Shown: positions 10,750-21,879 of the stretch, piece after piece
Layout: each line of letters begins with the position of its first letter
Numbering within the stretch: the first letter of the stretch is position 1
Assembly: GCA_963556195.1 (NCBI GenBank)
Contig: OY744525.1
Location: 24,746,218 to 24,810,217, forward strand
From: Sepiola atlantica
Taxonomy: Eukaryota > Mollusca > Cephalopoda > Sepiida > Sepiolidae
Direction: 5' to 3'
Length of the DNA stretch: 64,000 nucleotides
Translations under genes and position numbers: made by a program
Notes under the pieces: generated by a model
Told to the model about the DNA's origin: nothing
Databases searched by the model: none
The model's input: only the letters and a program-made list of their open reading frames with translations

Positions 10750-10862
10750 TTGTCCCATCCAGAGTGCCACTTTTTGAAAAGCTAGATACCCGCCCCTCTA
10801 AAAAACAACCTTGTGTCTAACTTTGCTCTCGTGGGGAGGCAAGTAAATAGGGACACCCTTAA
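10750..10862 (+). mobile_element. SINE 3' tail (U2-SINE family)
   Basis: Contains 'catccagagtgcc', 'ccttgtgtctaact', 'ctcgtgg' and 'aggcaagtaaatagggaca', the same ordered blocks as 20.52-20.62 and 24.41-24.49 kb. Only the 3' portion is present. It is in opposite orientation to the neighbouring 10.61-kb fragment. Confidence 0.7.
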
Positions 10863-10870
10863 AGAAATGA

Positions 10871-10990
10871 TAATGATCATCATCATCATATTCGATTTAA
10901 TGTCCGTTTTGCATGCTGGCATGTGTTGGACGGCTTTTAGAAAATGACTTCCAAAGCTAATCTATCTCCGCCCAGATCTTTATTTATCCT
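10871..10990 (-). mobile_element. LINE 3' tail (Gly-Arg... '-kphpRP' type), inverted
   Basis: The minus strand reads 'aaaagccgtccaacacatgc', 'cagcatgcaaaacggacat' and then (TGA)n. This is the same tail as 38.18-38.25 and 51.31-51.37 kb. Only untranslated tail and the terminal simple repeat are present. Confidence 0.7.
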
Positions 10991-11100
10991 TCTTTCTCTC
11001 AAATCCATGTATGTTCAAGAGAGAGTCAAGTGATATTTTCACTTAAGCTTGACATCCATCAACAAATAAATACAATGTTTTACTTTATATATTATTTTCA

Positions 11101-11330
11101 TTAAACTTTGTTGAATTATTTCCGTTTTATGAATTTTCATTTGGGTAAACAAACACAAATACGAATAAAAGTCACTAATTTGATTGCAAACAAAACGCAC
11201 ATTTTTCTTACGTCTCTCAGCGAAGAAGAAATTTGCTTTTCCATTTGTATCACTGTGCGTTCAAGAGAGTCAAAAGTTCGCGATTGACATCCATAAAAAG
11301 GAAATACAACGTTCTGCTTTATTTTTTTCT
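11101..11330. repeat. Duplicated segment, copy 2
   Basis: Second copy of the 10,446 segment. It continues with 'ttcaagagagtca...gacatccat...aaatacaa', which also matches 11,020-11,085, so a longer unit has been partly tandemly duplicated around inserted elements. Confidence 0.7.
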
Positions 11331-11376
11331 ATTTATAATTTGAAAATTATAAAAATTAAAAATGGGAATATTCAAT

Positions 11377-11763
11377 TCAATAAATTTGACAAAATATAAA
11401 ACAAGCATGCTTCAGTTGCCATGTAGGGAAAGGGTGGCAGAAATTTACACAGAAGAGGATACAGTGGCCTAGCATCTGTCTAATTTCGTCATGAATTGCT
11501 GCATCGTTGGCGCATTTGCTACATCTCCTGGAAGTCCATTCCAAGCTCCAAAGATCCTGATTGAGAAAGCGGCCCTCTTCCGGTTCAATCAAAATAGGCA
11601 GTGAAACATTTCTGATAATGTCTGTACAGACGTCTTTCTCATGCAGAGATGAATAGTAAGTCCTTAGGAGAATCATGACGGCCATTGAGGAGATTGTAAG
11701 AGTCGGCTTTTTGTAGGACAGAATATGGGTGTCCAGAGGCTTCAGACATAAAATCAACTTCAT
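11377..11763 (-). CDS. Unrecognised 128-aa ORF, probably not a gene
   Basis: An open frame of mixed composition from a Met at 11,763. The middle is protein-like (SLPILIEPEEGRFLNQ..., then SKCANDAAIHDEIRQMLGHC, with several Cys). I do not recognise a family. No splice signals, promoter or polyadenylation signal are convincing around it. It could be a fragment of a retrotransposon ORF. It is listed because it is one of the few frames in the window that is not simple sequence. Confidence 0.15.
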   Translation of the reverse strand: MKLILCLKPLDTHILSYKKPTLTISSMAVMILLRTYYSSLHEKDVCTDIIRNVSLPILIEPEEGRFLNQDLWSLEWTSRRCSKCANDAAIHDEIRQMLGHCILFCVNFCHPFPTWQLKHACFIFCQIY

Positions 11764-12100
11764 TAAGTAGATCTAACATATAAAGTTATCTTGTTGGATT
11801 TTCAAAGTGAGACCCAAATAGCATTTAAGCTGATAAATCAAAACTTCTGATTAGCCAATTTTTATTTGTTATTGTTGTACCGTGTTATTGGCAATAACAT
11901 ACATAGCTACAATTTATTTAAAAAATTACTTAGTCCGGACAAGACGATTACTAATATGAATCCTTTTTAAATAATCGTCTAAAAGTAAAGATCAACAAGG
12001 GGTAACTCATTTTAAATTTAAGGATATAATAGGAATTGTCTACTTAATGTTTTTAAAATGTTCAAATAAATAAAAATTAAAAACTAAAATGATTTCACTT
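11764..12100. other. AT-rich sequence, no gene seen
   Basis: Nothing supported. It may be the body of the Helitron-like element ending near 12,130. Confidence 0.4.
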
Positions 12101-12103
12101 CAT

Positions 12104-12132
12104 CCCGGGCAACGCCGGGTAGGGACATCCGG
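12104..12132 (+). mobile_element. Helitron-like 3' terminus (decayed)
   Basis: Hairpin CCCGG-GCAACG-CCGGG (12,104-12,119), then TAGGGACATCCGGT. Compared with the intact end at 18.0 kb (TAGGGACAGCTAGT) the CTAG has mutated. Confidence 0.6.
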
Positions 12133-12534
12133 TAAATAGATAAAATCAAGCATGTACTGTAGTATTGATTTTTAATATCAAAATATTTGACTCATTTAAA
12201 GATGTAGACCAAAGACATTTTTTGAAAAAAGTTATGATATAAAAACAAATTATGCCTCCACCTCAATTGCTTTTGGTGAAGATATTTTGATCGTTTCCCA
12301 TTGGCTGAAAAATACTTTTTCTTCTATTTATGTTATTTGAATTTGGAGCCGATTTTTGTACAAAAATATACAACTCCATTTTTTATTAACATTTTTCTAG
12401 TGTTTGCACAAATACTCCACCTCCCTCACCCGGCCGAATTAAAATACCGAAATAAAAGGTTAATATTTTTTAAATTTTAGATTGAAGAAAAATATTAATA
12501 ATAGACAATATATATTAAATATATAGTATATTAT

Positions 12535-12611
12535 TTTTATTATTGGCTACATATGTGTATACATGTTTCAGCTGCGACTTTGTTCCAAGTCCAACATCTT
12601 CAGTCAATAAT
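12535..12611 (-). ncRNA. Hammerhead ribozyme candidate
   Basis: On the minus strand: helix I ATTATTG pairs with CAATAAT (7 bp). The core is CTGAAGA (12,597-12,603; A at the variable position 7). Stem II pairs GTTG+GACTT with AAGTC+CAGC with one bulged G and loop GGAACA. GAAA is at 12,566-12,569. Helix III is CATGT/ATATG-like, followed by GTA as cleavage triplet. Helix III and the cleavage site are nearly identical to the 63.18-kb motif, so the two are related. Activity is unknown, and GUA is a weaker triplet than GUC. Confidence 0.55.
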
Positions 12612-12909
12612 GGTTGTATAAATAACAATTTATACTATAATACAACTTTATGTAGCACTATCTTATAAACATTGGGGTTTAATTTGATTGACATCTAGGA
12701 AACAACAACCATACAAGTACTATATTAAATATATATATAATTTTTGAATCTTTTCGGTCAGTGGGGCACTCTTCAAGATTTAGTTTTTAATATTTCTTTA
12801 TCATTTTTTCTGGAATAAATTCCGTTGGCATACTTCTAGAAGTTTCTTTTTTATTTCCTTTTTCAATACAAACCAATTTTAAACGGTCATTGGTAACAGA
12901 GTCTGTTAG

Positions 12910-13395
12910 ATCGTTTTTATCTATTATAAATAATTTTTTTTTATTATTATTATTCAAATATTTACAAGGATCATTTTTATCTATTATAAATTATGTTTTT
13001 GCTTTTTTATTATTCAAATATTTACAAGGATCATTTTTATCTATTACAAATAATGTTTTTGTTTTTTTATTATTCAAATATTTACAAGGATCATTTTTAT
13101 CTATTATGAATACTTTTTTAATTATTATTATTCAAATATTTACAAGGATCATTTTTATCTATTATAAATACTTTTTAAAAATTATTATTATTCAAATATT
13201 TACAAGGATCATTTTTATCTATTATAAATAATGTTTTTGTTTTTTTATTATTCAAATATTTACAAGGATCATTTTTATCTATTATAAATACTTTTTTAAA
13301 TTATTATTATTCAAATATTTACAAGGATCATTTTCATCTATTATAAATACTTTTTTTAAATTATTATTATTCAAATATTTACACGGTCCATTCCA
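12910..13395. repeat. 59-60-bp minisatellite, about 8 copies
   Basis: Unit: 'ggatcatttttatctatta' + 'taaat' + A/T-rich variable run + 'attattcaaatatttacaa'. Variation is concentrated in the poly-T/ATT run. The 113-codon frame across it is a repeat artefact. Confidence 0.95.
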
Positions 13396-13559
13396 TCGTA
13401 ACATGGCTGAAGTGATGTTTAACTGTGTCACGGTGAACAAAAACGTATTTGCTGAAATTTATATTCGGAAGGGGGAGGAATAAGTGTCAAGAAAACGGTT
13501 GGCATAAAAAATGTTTTAACATAGTTCTTTGTTTCTGTAGAACTCGTCTGCTTTTTGTG

Positions 13560-13930
13560 TTTAAGTGCGAATATCTAGATTCATATTCGGTCAAAAACAC
13601 ACTTTGTCTTACTGTTATAGTCCAAAGGCAGGCCAAGGAAGTAAATACCCCCGACCAATCCTACAATCAGCTAAATACCACCCCTTCGCTGTGGAGGTCT
13701 CCAGATGCCAGAAGGCGTTCTATTCTAATGGCTTCTTTCCTCAAATTGAAAGACTTTGGAATTCCTCCATGCTCCTTGTTTCCCTGACTATACCAACATG
13801 CAAAAATTTAAATGTAATATGAACAAACATCTCACTGCACAACTAGGACGTCCCTGTAGGTATGGTCCCTAATCCACAATAGCCCTTACGTCTCATCAGC
13901 AATGCGTCTTGTTTGGGCTGAACAAAATTA
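13560..13930 (+). pseudogene. LINE reverse transcriptase C-terminal remnant
   Basis: The frame 13,565-13,822 encodes HPFAVEVSRCQKAFYSNGFF (with 'FFPQIERLWNS' following), the pattern found just before the stop in many invertebrate non-LTR retrotransposons (H-F-V-R...-FF-R--LWN-LP). The reverse transcriptase core and endonuclease are missing. The 3' side decays into C- and A-rich sequence near 13,950-13,980. It is a 5'-truncated, inactive copy of a different family from the 6.2/45.8-kb tails. Confidence 0.7.
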
Positions 13931-14110
13931 TGAAACAGGTATATGACCCCCCCCCCTCCCCGTCAATAAAAAAAAAACTAATAAAAAGTAACTGCCACGC
14001 CTTTATTTCTTAATTGATTATAATTCCATGAGTGTTCGATTTATGAAATTACGAATTTTGTCTTCAATGGCGATTCACTGTAGACACACCAAGAGCACTT
14101 AAAAACTATT

Positions 14111-14320
14111 TACTTATATATATATATATATAAGTAAAATAATATAAACATTAGAAACAGTCTACGTGGATCAACCAACGTTTCGATGTAAGCACATCTC
14201 ATCAGGACTGTAAATTTAATCTTAATTCATTTTACAGTTCCAACGATATGTGCTGACATCAAAACGTTGGTTGATCCGTGTAGACTGTTTCTAATTTTTA
14301 TATAATTTTACTTATATAAA
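14111..14320. mobile_element. Foldback element with hammerhead core
   Basis: Arms 'taagtaaaatNatataa...ttagaaacagtctac' and the complementary 'gtagactgtttctaa...ttatataattttactta' surround a centre near 14,215-14,230. ATTGAGTAC follows at 14,334-14,342, preceded by 'gctctacttt', as at 63.24 kb ('ctctacttg'). Confidence 0.85.
14157..14211 (-). ncRNA. Type I hammerhead ribozyme candidate
   Basis: On the minus strand: helix I ACAGTC/GACTGT (6 bp), core CTGATGA (14,199-14,205), stem II GATGT-GCTT-ACATC (5 bp, with the usual closing G-C), GAAA (14,181-14,184), helix III CG-(T)-TGG with CCA-CG and loop TTGAT, then GTA as the cleavage triplet before GACTGT. All core nucleotides are intact. The right arm of the foldback carries a decayed plus-strand copy (CCAACGA for the core, AAAA for GAAA). 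Confidence 0.75.
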
Positions 14321-14393
14321 AGCTCTACTTTGTATTGAGTACGTTTGAAAACATATTGGTTTTAAGTTCATGTTCTCAATATATTTGAACTTA

Positions 14394-14397
<4 letters not shown>

Positions 14398-14441
<44 letters not shown>
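14398..14441. repeat. (TA)n microsatellite
   Basis: TA run into which the mariner-like MITE is inserted; it continues at 14,574-14,616. Confidence 0.95.
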
Positions 14442-14444
<3 letters not shown>

Positions 14445-14570
14445 GGTGTCTCAAAAAAATGTACTCACTCTTAGAATGACGAGAAAACCTTTATTTATGA
14501 ACATAGAGAGAAATGAAATAGTAATTAAAGTAAAATCATTCTACGAGTGAGTACATTTTTTTGAGACACC

Positions 14571-14573
<3 letters not shown>
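14442..14573. mobile_element. 132-bp mariner-like MITE
   Basis: Terminal inverted repeats start CAGGGTGTCTCAAAAAAATG and run for about 38 bp with one mismatch. It is flanked by TA on both sides (inside a TA run, so the target duplication cannot be proved separately). There is no transposase; the interior is about 55 bp. The termini resemble mariner-type elements with CAGGGTG ends. Confidence 0.9.
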
Positions 14574-14616
<43 letters not shown>

Positions 14617-14620
<4 letters not shown>

Positions 14621-14960
14621 TATTACTAGTCAGACTTTCAGAATTAAAGTTCAATAGATGTTAATATTTTATAACTCCAGAGCATGTATAAATAATAGAA
14701 GGTGACATTCCAGTCCGCATGTCTTTATTCATTTCTGAAAATATCGTTTCTTGACGGACCGTTTCGTTAACACTTAGACACCCAACACACAGAGTTATAT
14801 ATCCTGTTGCTTTTTTTCTTTGAGTGTAACTTATTAGAAAGAAAGGTAAAAATAGATTGTGTACCAAAAAATCAGGAAATAAAAAATAAATAAATAATAA
14901 AACTCACATCGCCAAAGTATTTATGTATTTAGATTCAATTGGGAATATAAGTTTGCATAC
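14617..14960. other. AT-rich sequence, no gene seen
   Basis: Nothing supported. Confidence 0.4.
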
Positions 14961-14967
14961 AATATAG

Positions 14968-15016
14968 TTATCCACAGACAGCTGTTTCCTCATATGTCTC
15001 ATCAGTGTGGCTAGAC
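14968..15016 (-). ncRNA. Hammerhead-like motif, incomplete
   Basis: The minus strand has CTGATGA, GAAA and a following GTC, with a 5-bp helix I (CCACA/TGTGG). The stem II segment (GACATATGAG) cannot form a normal helix and helix III would be one pair. A decayed relic at best. Confidence 0.25.
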
Positions 15017-15029
15017 GTAGCAAGTATAT

Positions 15030-16130
15030 CAACGCCAATATCTGAAACCTGAACGGCCGCTCGCATCCAAATGCGATTAGCAGTCAAGTACCCATCCACT
15101 TTGCTTTAAAAAAAACCTCGCCATTGCCAATAGAAGAAATTCTAGTGCTATATGCACTTTCTCTGTTTACATATATTTTTTTACTACGCTATCGGTAACC
15201 TAAGAAATCTATTCTTTACAGAGGATTAAGAGGATTATGGCGTTATGATAAGATTGTTTTCGTATAGATCTCAATGTAGGGAAAGCTGTCTTTAGCTGAT
15301 TTTATCATTTCTAGTAACACGAGGATCGATTTGACGTAAAACAAACGAAACCTTATCAATATCAGTCTTTCAATTGCGGCATCGGGTAGGTGGGTGAGGG
15401 CAGAGAGGAAGCGAGGTACGTATGTCAAAATAGGTTCAAAGGGAAGCGGCGGAAAAAAGAAACTGGGAGAATTAATTTCCAAACAAGTCAAGTTCGGAAA
15501 TGGAATTCGCGTGACATTGTTGTAAAAAGGTCACCTCTGGGGCTCCAAAGAATTAAGTTTGAAATTGATGGCAAAATGCAATAAAAGGCGGTAAATTAAA
15601 ATCAGAGTTTGAGGCGGCAGGTTTCGGTAAGAAGAAGGGAAATGGGAATGGAAGAAAGGAAAAACAAGAGAATGGAAACACGACAGTTTATTCCTGAGGA
15701 AACACCATGAAAGACAATTACTCTTGTGTTCTTAGACAAAAGTACAAATTCAATGCATACGTAGATGTATGTGCGTGTCTACGTGCATGCGGCTGTTTAA
15801 AGTGAATTAAATGAATCTGTAAGAGTGAAATTTAAATTCTCTAAGTAAAAGAGGAGATTGCGACGACGACACGCCGTCCCCAATAATGAATAATAAGGCT
15901 TCCAAACAAACAAACACATAATGGCGAGGTAAATAGTGTGAGTCAGATTTACAATTGTGAAAAGAGATCTGAATAAAATAGAGATAAGTGTAAAGAAAAG
16001 TGAAATAAAGAAAAGATTAAAATTTTGAGTGGAAGGAGACGGGAGAGGGTGGAGGGGTAAGTTTACCTTGCAGGGAACAAATATAATGGTGAACAGAAAA
16101 AGAAGAAAAAAGTAAAAAATGAACAATGAA
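15030..16130. other. Unassigned sequence, no gene seen
   Basis: Short frames on both strands near 15.25-15.58 and 15.80-16.13 kb have no recognisable domain. Composition becomes purine-rich towards the right. Confidence 0.4.
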
Positions 16131-17345
16131 ATGAAAGGAAGAATGAAAATTTAAAAAGTGAAAAAAAAGAATGAAATTTTAAAAAGTGAAAGGAAGAATG
16201 AATGACATTTTAAAAAATTAAAGAATGAAATTTTAAAAAGTGAAAGAATGAATGAAATTATAAAAAGTGAATGAATGAAATTTTAAAAAGTGAAAAAAAA
16301 GAATGACATTTTTTAAAGTGAAAGAAAGAATGAAATTATTAAAAAATGAAAGCATGAATGAAATTATTAAAAAGTGAATGAATGAAATTATTAAAAAGTG
16401 AAAGAAAGAATGAATGACATTTTAAAAAGTGAAAGAGAATAATTGAATTTTTTTAAAAGTGACAGAAAGAATGACTAATTTTTTTTTAAAGTGAAAGAAA
16501 GAATTATTGAAATTTAAAAAAAAAGTAAAACAAAGAATTATTGAAATTTTTAATAGTGAAAGAATGAAAGAGTGAAAGAAAAAATAAATAAAATTTTAAA
16601 AAGTGAAAGAATGAAATTTTAAAAAGTGAAAAAGAATGAATTAATTTTTTAAAAGTAAAAGAATGAATAAATGAAATTTTTAAAAGTGAAAGAATGAAAT
16701 TTTTAAAAGTGAAAGAATTAATAAATTTTTTAAAAGTAAAAAAAAGAAATAGAAAAAGTGAAAGAAAAAAATAAGAAAGAAAAAATTAAAGTAAAAAGAA
16801 AATGAAAGAAAAAAGAAAAGAAAAATGAAATAAAGTGAAAAGTGAAATGAAAAAAGTGCAAATACAAAATAAAAGTGAAAGGAAGAAAATGAAAGTAGTA
16901 AAAATGGAAAAAGAAATGATACAAAAAGAAAGTAAAAATGTGAAAGAAAAATGAAAGTAAAATAAAGAAAAGTAAAAAAGAAATTCAAAAAGTGAATGAA
17001 ATAAAATAAAATAAATAAAAACGTAAAAAATAAAATAATGTGGTAGAAAGAAGGAAGTCATTTTTTTTTTAAATGAACTAGAGTAAAATTAAAAGAAAGA
17101 AATGACAAAGAAATGACAAACATAAATGAACAAAAAAAAATGTTGAAAGTCTGACATAAACATTAGAAAAAATAAAAGACGGTAAAGAATGAAAGAATCC
17201 GGTTTGAAAGGAAAAACATGAAAAAGGAAAAACATGAAAAAGGAAAAACATGAAAAAGGAAAAACATGAAAAAGGAAAAACATGAAGAATGAAAGAAAAA
17301 AGAAATGAGGAAAAGGAAAAAAAGTTACAAGAAAGAAATGGCAGA
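16130..17345. repeat. Degenerate purine-rich tandem repeat
   Basis: Recurring block 'gaatgaaattttaaaaagtg' plus 'aaa' with many indels (about 16,130-16,740), grading into irregular GA/A-rich sequence. Positions 17,213-17,285 hold five near-exact 16-bp units 'aaaaaggaaaaacatg'. Minus-strand frames rich in F/S/L are artefacts. Confidence 0.9.
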
Positions 17346-17451
17346 AAATGGTATTAGAAAAAAAAGAAGAAAAAATAAATATGGATTTAATGAAAAAAGA
17401 AAGACAAAAAAGTTTTGGAAAGAAAAAAAAAAGAAATAAAGAATTTAAGTC

Positions 17452-17509
17452 TGAGAGAGAGAGAGAGAGAGAGAGAGAGGGGGAGAGAGAGAGAGAGAGA
17501 GAGAGAGAA
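17452..17509. repeat. (GA)n microsatellite
   Basis: Nearly pure GA repeat with one GGGG interruption. Confidence 0.95.
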
Positions 17510-17971
17510 GAAACCCTAGAAAAAGAGAAAGTTTTGAGTTATTTAATACTGAAACCGAACACCTAATGAAAACAATTCATTAAAAAAATTACGAAATTAA
17601 ATCAATCATAATGCATTTTGATTTATTCATAAACAAGTAAATCATTTTAATCTTAAAAAAAAATAATTACTTCGTGACTCTTCGAAATTGGAAAGAAATT
17701 TGGAAGCATTTAAACATAGAAAGTTAATTCTGACTTTCAATATTTACCAAATCCTCATATATTAAAAGATTGAAAGTTTTGGAAGCTATTTACATTCAAA
17801 AAATGTATAAATACTGATTAAAACACCATTACCTTACCAAAATTAGTTATAGTTTTATGACAGTTTGGTTCAAGTAATAATTTAATAAACTAACAATATA
17901 GTAATAATTAAATTTAAATTTAAAATCAGACTTAAAAAAACGAAAAACGAAACAAATTTAAAGTAAAATCT

Positions 17972-18000
17972 CCTGGGCAACACCGGGTAGGGACAGCTAG
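17972..18000 (+). mobile_element. Helitron-like 3' terminus
   Basis: Hairpin CCTGG-GCAACA-CCGGG (17,972-17,987), TAGGGACAG, CTAG (17,997-18,000), then T. This is the cleanest of the 'CCGGGCAACACCGGG' family ends. The body lies to the left (17.5-17.97 kb), with no ORF. Confidence 0.75.
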
Positions 18001-18065
18001 TTAAAAGAAATGAAAATATAAAAAGTAGAGAAAGTTTGAAACACACGAGAAACTAAAGATGGAGT

Positions 18066-18505
18066 GATTCCAATACAATTACCGATTCTGTTCTAAATTC
18101 CCGATTCCGATACAATTACCGATTCTGTTCTAGATTCCCGATTTCGATACAATTACCGATTCTGTTCTAAATTCCCGATTCCAATACAATTACCGATTCT
18201 GTTCTAAATTCCCGATTCCGATACAATTACCGATTCTGTTCTAGATTCCCGATTTCGATACAATTACCGATTCTGTTCTAAATTCATGATTCCAATACAA
18301 TAACCGATTCTGTTCTAAATTACCGATTCTGTTCTAAATTACCGATTCCGATACAATTACCGATTCTGTTCAAAATTACCGATTCCGATACAATTATCAA
18401 TTCTGTTCTTAATTCCCGATTCCGATACAATTACCGATTCTGTTCTTAATTCCCGATTCCGATACAATTACCGATTCTGTTCTTAATTCCCGATTCCGAT
18501 TCTTT
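18066..18505. repeat. 37-bp minisatellite, about 11-12 copies
   Basis: Unit 'accgattctgttctaaattc' followed by 'ccgattccgatacaatt'. Some units are shortened to about 18 bp. Echoes of the 'gattccgatt' motif continue as single copies to about 18,825. Confidence 0.95.
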
Positions 18506-19240
18506 TAAAATCTCTAAATATTTAGCTACAGAGTTGTTATTTTTTTATTTAATTTTCAGATTACCGTAAAAGAAAACATGTAATATGTTCATATATATAC
18601 GTAAAAATACACTTGTGGGAGATGATATATAGATTATAGTTTTACTGGTAGTTTACAAATCAATAAATATTTATCATTTTATCATTAGTACCAGCAATGG
18701 AAAAATAAGTTTTAAACAAAAAAAAAGAACAATTAACAGAATCGTTTGTGGAATCAAAAATAAGGGACATTTTTTTCGATTCTGATACCCAAAAAAGTTC
18801 CGATTTTTCCGATTCCGATTAATCAGTCAATCACTACTAGAAAACCTAACCCTTTCTTTAAAAAATGCTATGAATGAAAAAATGTGAGAAAAATAGACTA
18901 AATTACTGAGATGAAAACAAAATGACTTATGAAAATTAGGGGAAAAGAGTTTGCCCAGCAGATTGAAGAATTTGATAAATGAACGAAAACAAACAACAAA
19001 AAAAAAAAAAATAGAAGTAAAAAAATGGATAAAAATAAAAATAACAAAAAAAAACAACCTAAAATAGAAATTAAAAAAATGGGGGGGGGATAAAAACAAC
19101 AACAAAAAAACTAAAATAGAAGTAAAAAAATGGGGGGGGGCTTTTAGGATAAAAATAACAAAAAAAAAACAATTTAAATTAGGATAAATAAAGAAGGTGG
19201 TAATACGAGAAGAAAAACAAGAATGGATTCATTCTTAAGA
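18506..19240. other. AT- and A-rich sequence, no gene seen
   Basis: Contains A-rich direct repeats with 'aaaaatggggggggg' near 19,075-19,140. Nothing coding was seen. Confidence 0.4.
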
Positions 19241-19279
19241 TACGCCCATTCAATACATGCATTTACTGCTGAAAATGCT

Positions 19280-19526
19280 ATTTTAAACTTACATGTGACA
19301 GACCAACGAAAACGCTATTTTAAACTTACGTGTGACAGACCAACGAAAACGCTATTTTAAACTTGAGTGCGATAGACCGACGAATATGTTACTTATAACT
19401 TAACCGTGACAAACAGACAGATATGTTCATTCAATATGCATGTTTATCGATTAAGATCCGATTTCCAACTTGGGTATGGCGGACCAACGGACGTACCAAT
19501 AGATAGACAGAGCTTATTTAGTTTTT

Positions 19527-19563
<37 letters not shown>

Positions 19564-20220
19564 TTAAAAAGTGATATCTGAAATGTATGCGTGATTGATC
19601 AACGAAAATTCTATTTCAAACTTCAGTGTGACGGACCGACGAAAATTCTATTTCAAACTTCAGTGTGACAGACCGACGAATATATTATTTAAAACTTAAC
19701 CATGAAAAGCAAACAGAGCATCTTATATCGATGCATGTAAAATCAGATATGTTTATTTAATGTGTGCGTTTAGCGAGATTAAAGTCCTATTTCAAACTTA
19801 AATATGGCGGACCCACGGACGTACCAACAGGTAGACAGAGATTATTAAGTCCTTAGAGATATGTGTGCATGCATCTAAAAAAAAAAAAGAAGCTATTTCA
19901 AACTTAAATATGGCGGACCCACGGACGTACCAACAGGTAGACAGAGATTATTAAGTCCTTAGAGATATGTGTGCATGCATCTAAAAAAAAAAAGAAGCTA
20001 TTTCAAACTTAAATAATATGGCGGACCCACGGACGTACCAACAGGTAGACAGAGATTATTAAGTCCTTAGAGATATGTGTGCATGCATCTAAAAAAAAAA
20101 AAGAAGCTATTTCAAACTTAAGCATAGCAGATCAAAGAAAATATTTTATCAAACTATAACTTGACAGACTAAAGAAAATGTTATGTTATTTCAAACTTCA
20201 GTGTGACAGACTTACCGACA
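19280..20220. repeat. 'gacagaccaacgaaaa' array, locus 1, with 105-109-bp sub-array
   Basis: Degenerate copies of 'aaaatgctatttcaaactta' and 'gtgacagaccaacg' about 40 bp apart. From about 19,787 to 20,107, three near-identical 105-109-bp units ('ggcggacccacggacgtacc', 'aacaggtagacagagatt', 'gtgtgcatgcatct') lie in tandem. Units of the same kind form separate arrays at 32.45-33.15 and 43.55-44.43 kb. Confidence 0.9.
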
Positions 20221-20520
20221 GAACCTCTTTGTGAGAAATTTGGACACATGCATCCATTCAATCTACATATTAAGCGATTAAAATATCATTTCAAATTTAG
20301 GCATAACACACTAACAAAATGTAGATGGGCAGTCAGACAGAGCCTCTTAAGCAGATAGATGGATGCACTGGCGTAGCTAGGGGGGGGCGAGGGGGGCGGG
20401 CCGCCCCGGGCGGCACACCTGAGGGGGCGGCATTTTGAGAGGGTAAAAATAGAAAGTAGAGAAAAAAATTTAAAAAAACAAAAGTTAACAAAAAATATGA
20501 AATTTTATACTATAATTGTT

Positions 20521-20625
20521 CCTATCCAGAGTGCCCCTTTTTGTGAAGCTGGATTTTCCCCACATTAAAAACCGGCCTTGTGTCTAACTCTGCCCTCGTG
20601 GAGAGGCAAGTAAATGGGAACAATC
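20521..20625 (+). mobile_element. SINE 3' tail inside the hAT-like element
   Basis: 'tatccagagtgcc', 'gctggattttcccc', 'ccttgtgtctaactctgcc' and 'aggcaagtaaatggga' match the tails at 10.76 and 24.41 kb. No U2-like head is present. Confidence 0.7.
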
Positions 20626-20784
20626 GGCAGTCGTTGCCAAACCGACCTCAGCTCTAATTGTACACAAGATCTAATTTTAAACAAGACCATTGCTATATTC
20701 GCTTACGGCCGTTTGCCATTTTCGGCTCTCATTATGCTCAACATTATGGGAGCATTATAATAAATACGTATTTATTTTATAACT

Positions 20785-20927
20785 ATATATGTGCATATAT
20801 ACATATATATGTGCATATACACATATATTTATACGTACATATACATATATACATACATACGTGCATATATACATATATACACACACATACACATATATAA
20901 ATACGCATATATACATACATATATATG

Positions 20928-20957
<30 letters not shown>
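20785..20957. repeat. (ACATAT)n / (TA)n tract
   Basis: Mixed ATAC, GTGCATAT and TA repeats. The open frames of Y/I/H residues across it are artefacts. Confidence 0.93.
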
Positions 20958-20958
<1 letters not shown>

Positions 20959-21879
20959 GGCTGGTTTTAATTCTTGAACAAAATTTCCATTAATTGAGAA
21001 TAAATTGCTTTAATTCATTTCAATCATTAAGTTTAAAAAATGCAAGCATTAATTATTTCTGGAGATATACTCAGTGACCGGCTGACCTAACAGGATAGGG
21101 CCAAGCCTAGGCTTCGGCCAAGCACCAAAAAAACAAAATGACCTCAGAAAGATTTCATACTTAAAGGGGAACTTTCATATAAATTTTTATCGAATAGGTG
21201 CGAAAAGAAAGTTGGATATTTGGGTGTATATACACCGACATCAAAGAGGAAATAACATTAGATGCGAAAGTTTGAATTCATTAATTTTATTACTGTCCAA
21301 ACGTTTGTTTTTGTAGCATACTTTTTATAACTCCTTGTAAACTTTACAATTGCTAGCTGGGGGATCGGACAAAATCACCCCGGGCAACCCCCACCATCTA
21401 CTTAAAACAAAAGGAAAACAGATAAAATCTCAAATGAATAAAAAATATTAAAAATCAGTTTTCATATTTTAATTTTAATTTAATTGAATTTAGGAAAATT
21501 AGATACCGTAGAACTAATTTTCGCAAGGTATGAAAATTAAGAATAATGTTAACTTAATAATAATGGACCAGTTTTCCTACCTAGCAAAAAATTTTCCATG
21601 GGCGAATTATCCATGGACGAATTTTCCGGGCACCCAAATGCCGGGGGGGGGGGGCGGCAAATTTTACTACCGCCCCGGGCGGCAAAAGGTCTAGCTACGC
21701 CACTGGATGGATGCATCTCATCTAAAAATATACAAGAAATGAAAACTCGAAAGAAATTCAGGAAAAATAGACTGAATTTATGAAATGATTGTAACGAGAT
21801 AAAATAGAAGAAAAAAAAGGATTTCGAGTAAAAACAGAAACTACAAAAGAAAAAGAAACTGAAAATAGGATAAATACAG

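Larger units (their letters stand above)
20366..21705. mobile_element. 1,340-bp hAT-like element with 8-bp target duplication
   Basis: Termini CACTGGCGTAGCTAG (left) and CAGTGGCGTAGCTAG (reverse complement of right) match at 14 of 15 positions. They are flanked by a perfect 8-bp direct repeat, gatggatg (20,358-20,365 and 21,706-21,713). CAGTGGCG-like ends with 8-bp duplications are typical of hAT-type transposons. Sub-terminal regions are G/C-rich. No transposase frame is present. It carries a nested SINE tail (20.52 kb) and a (CATA)n/(TA)n tract. Confidence 0.88.
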
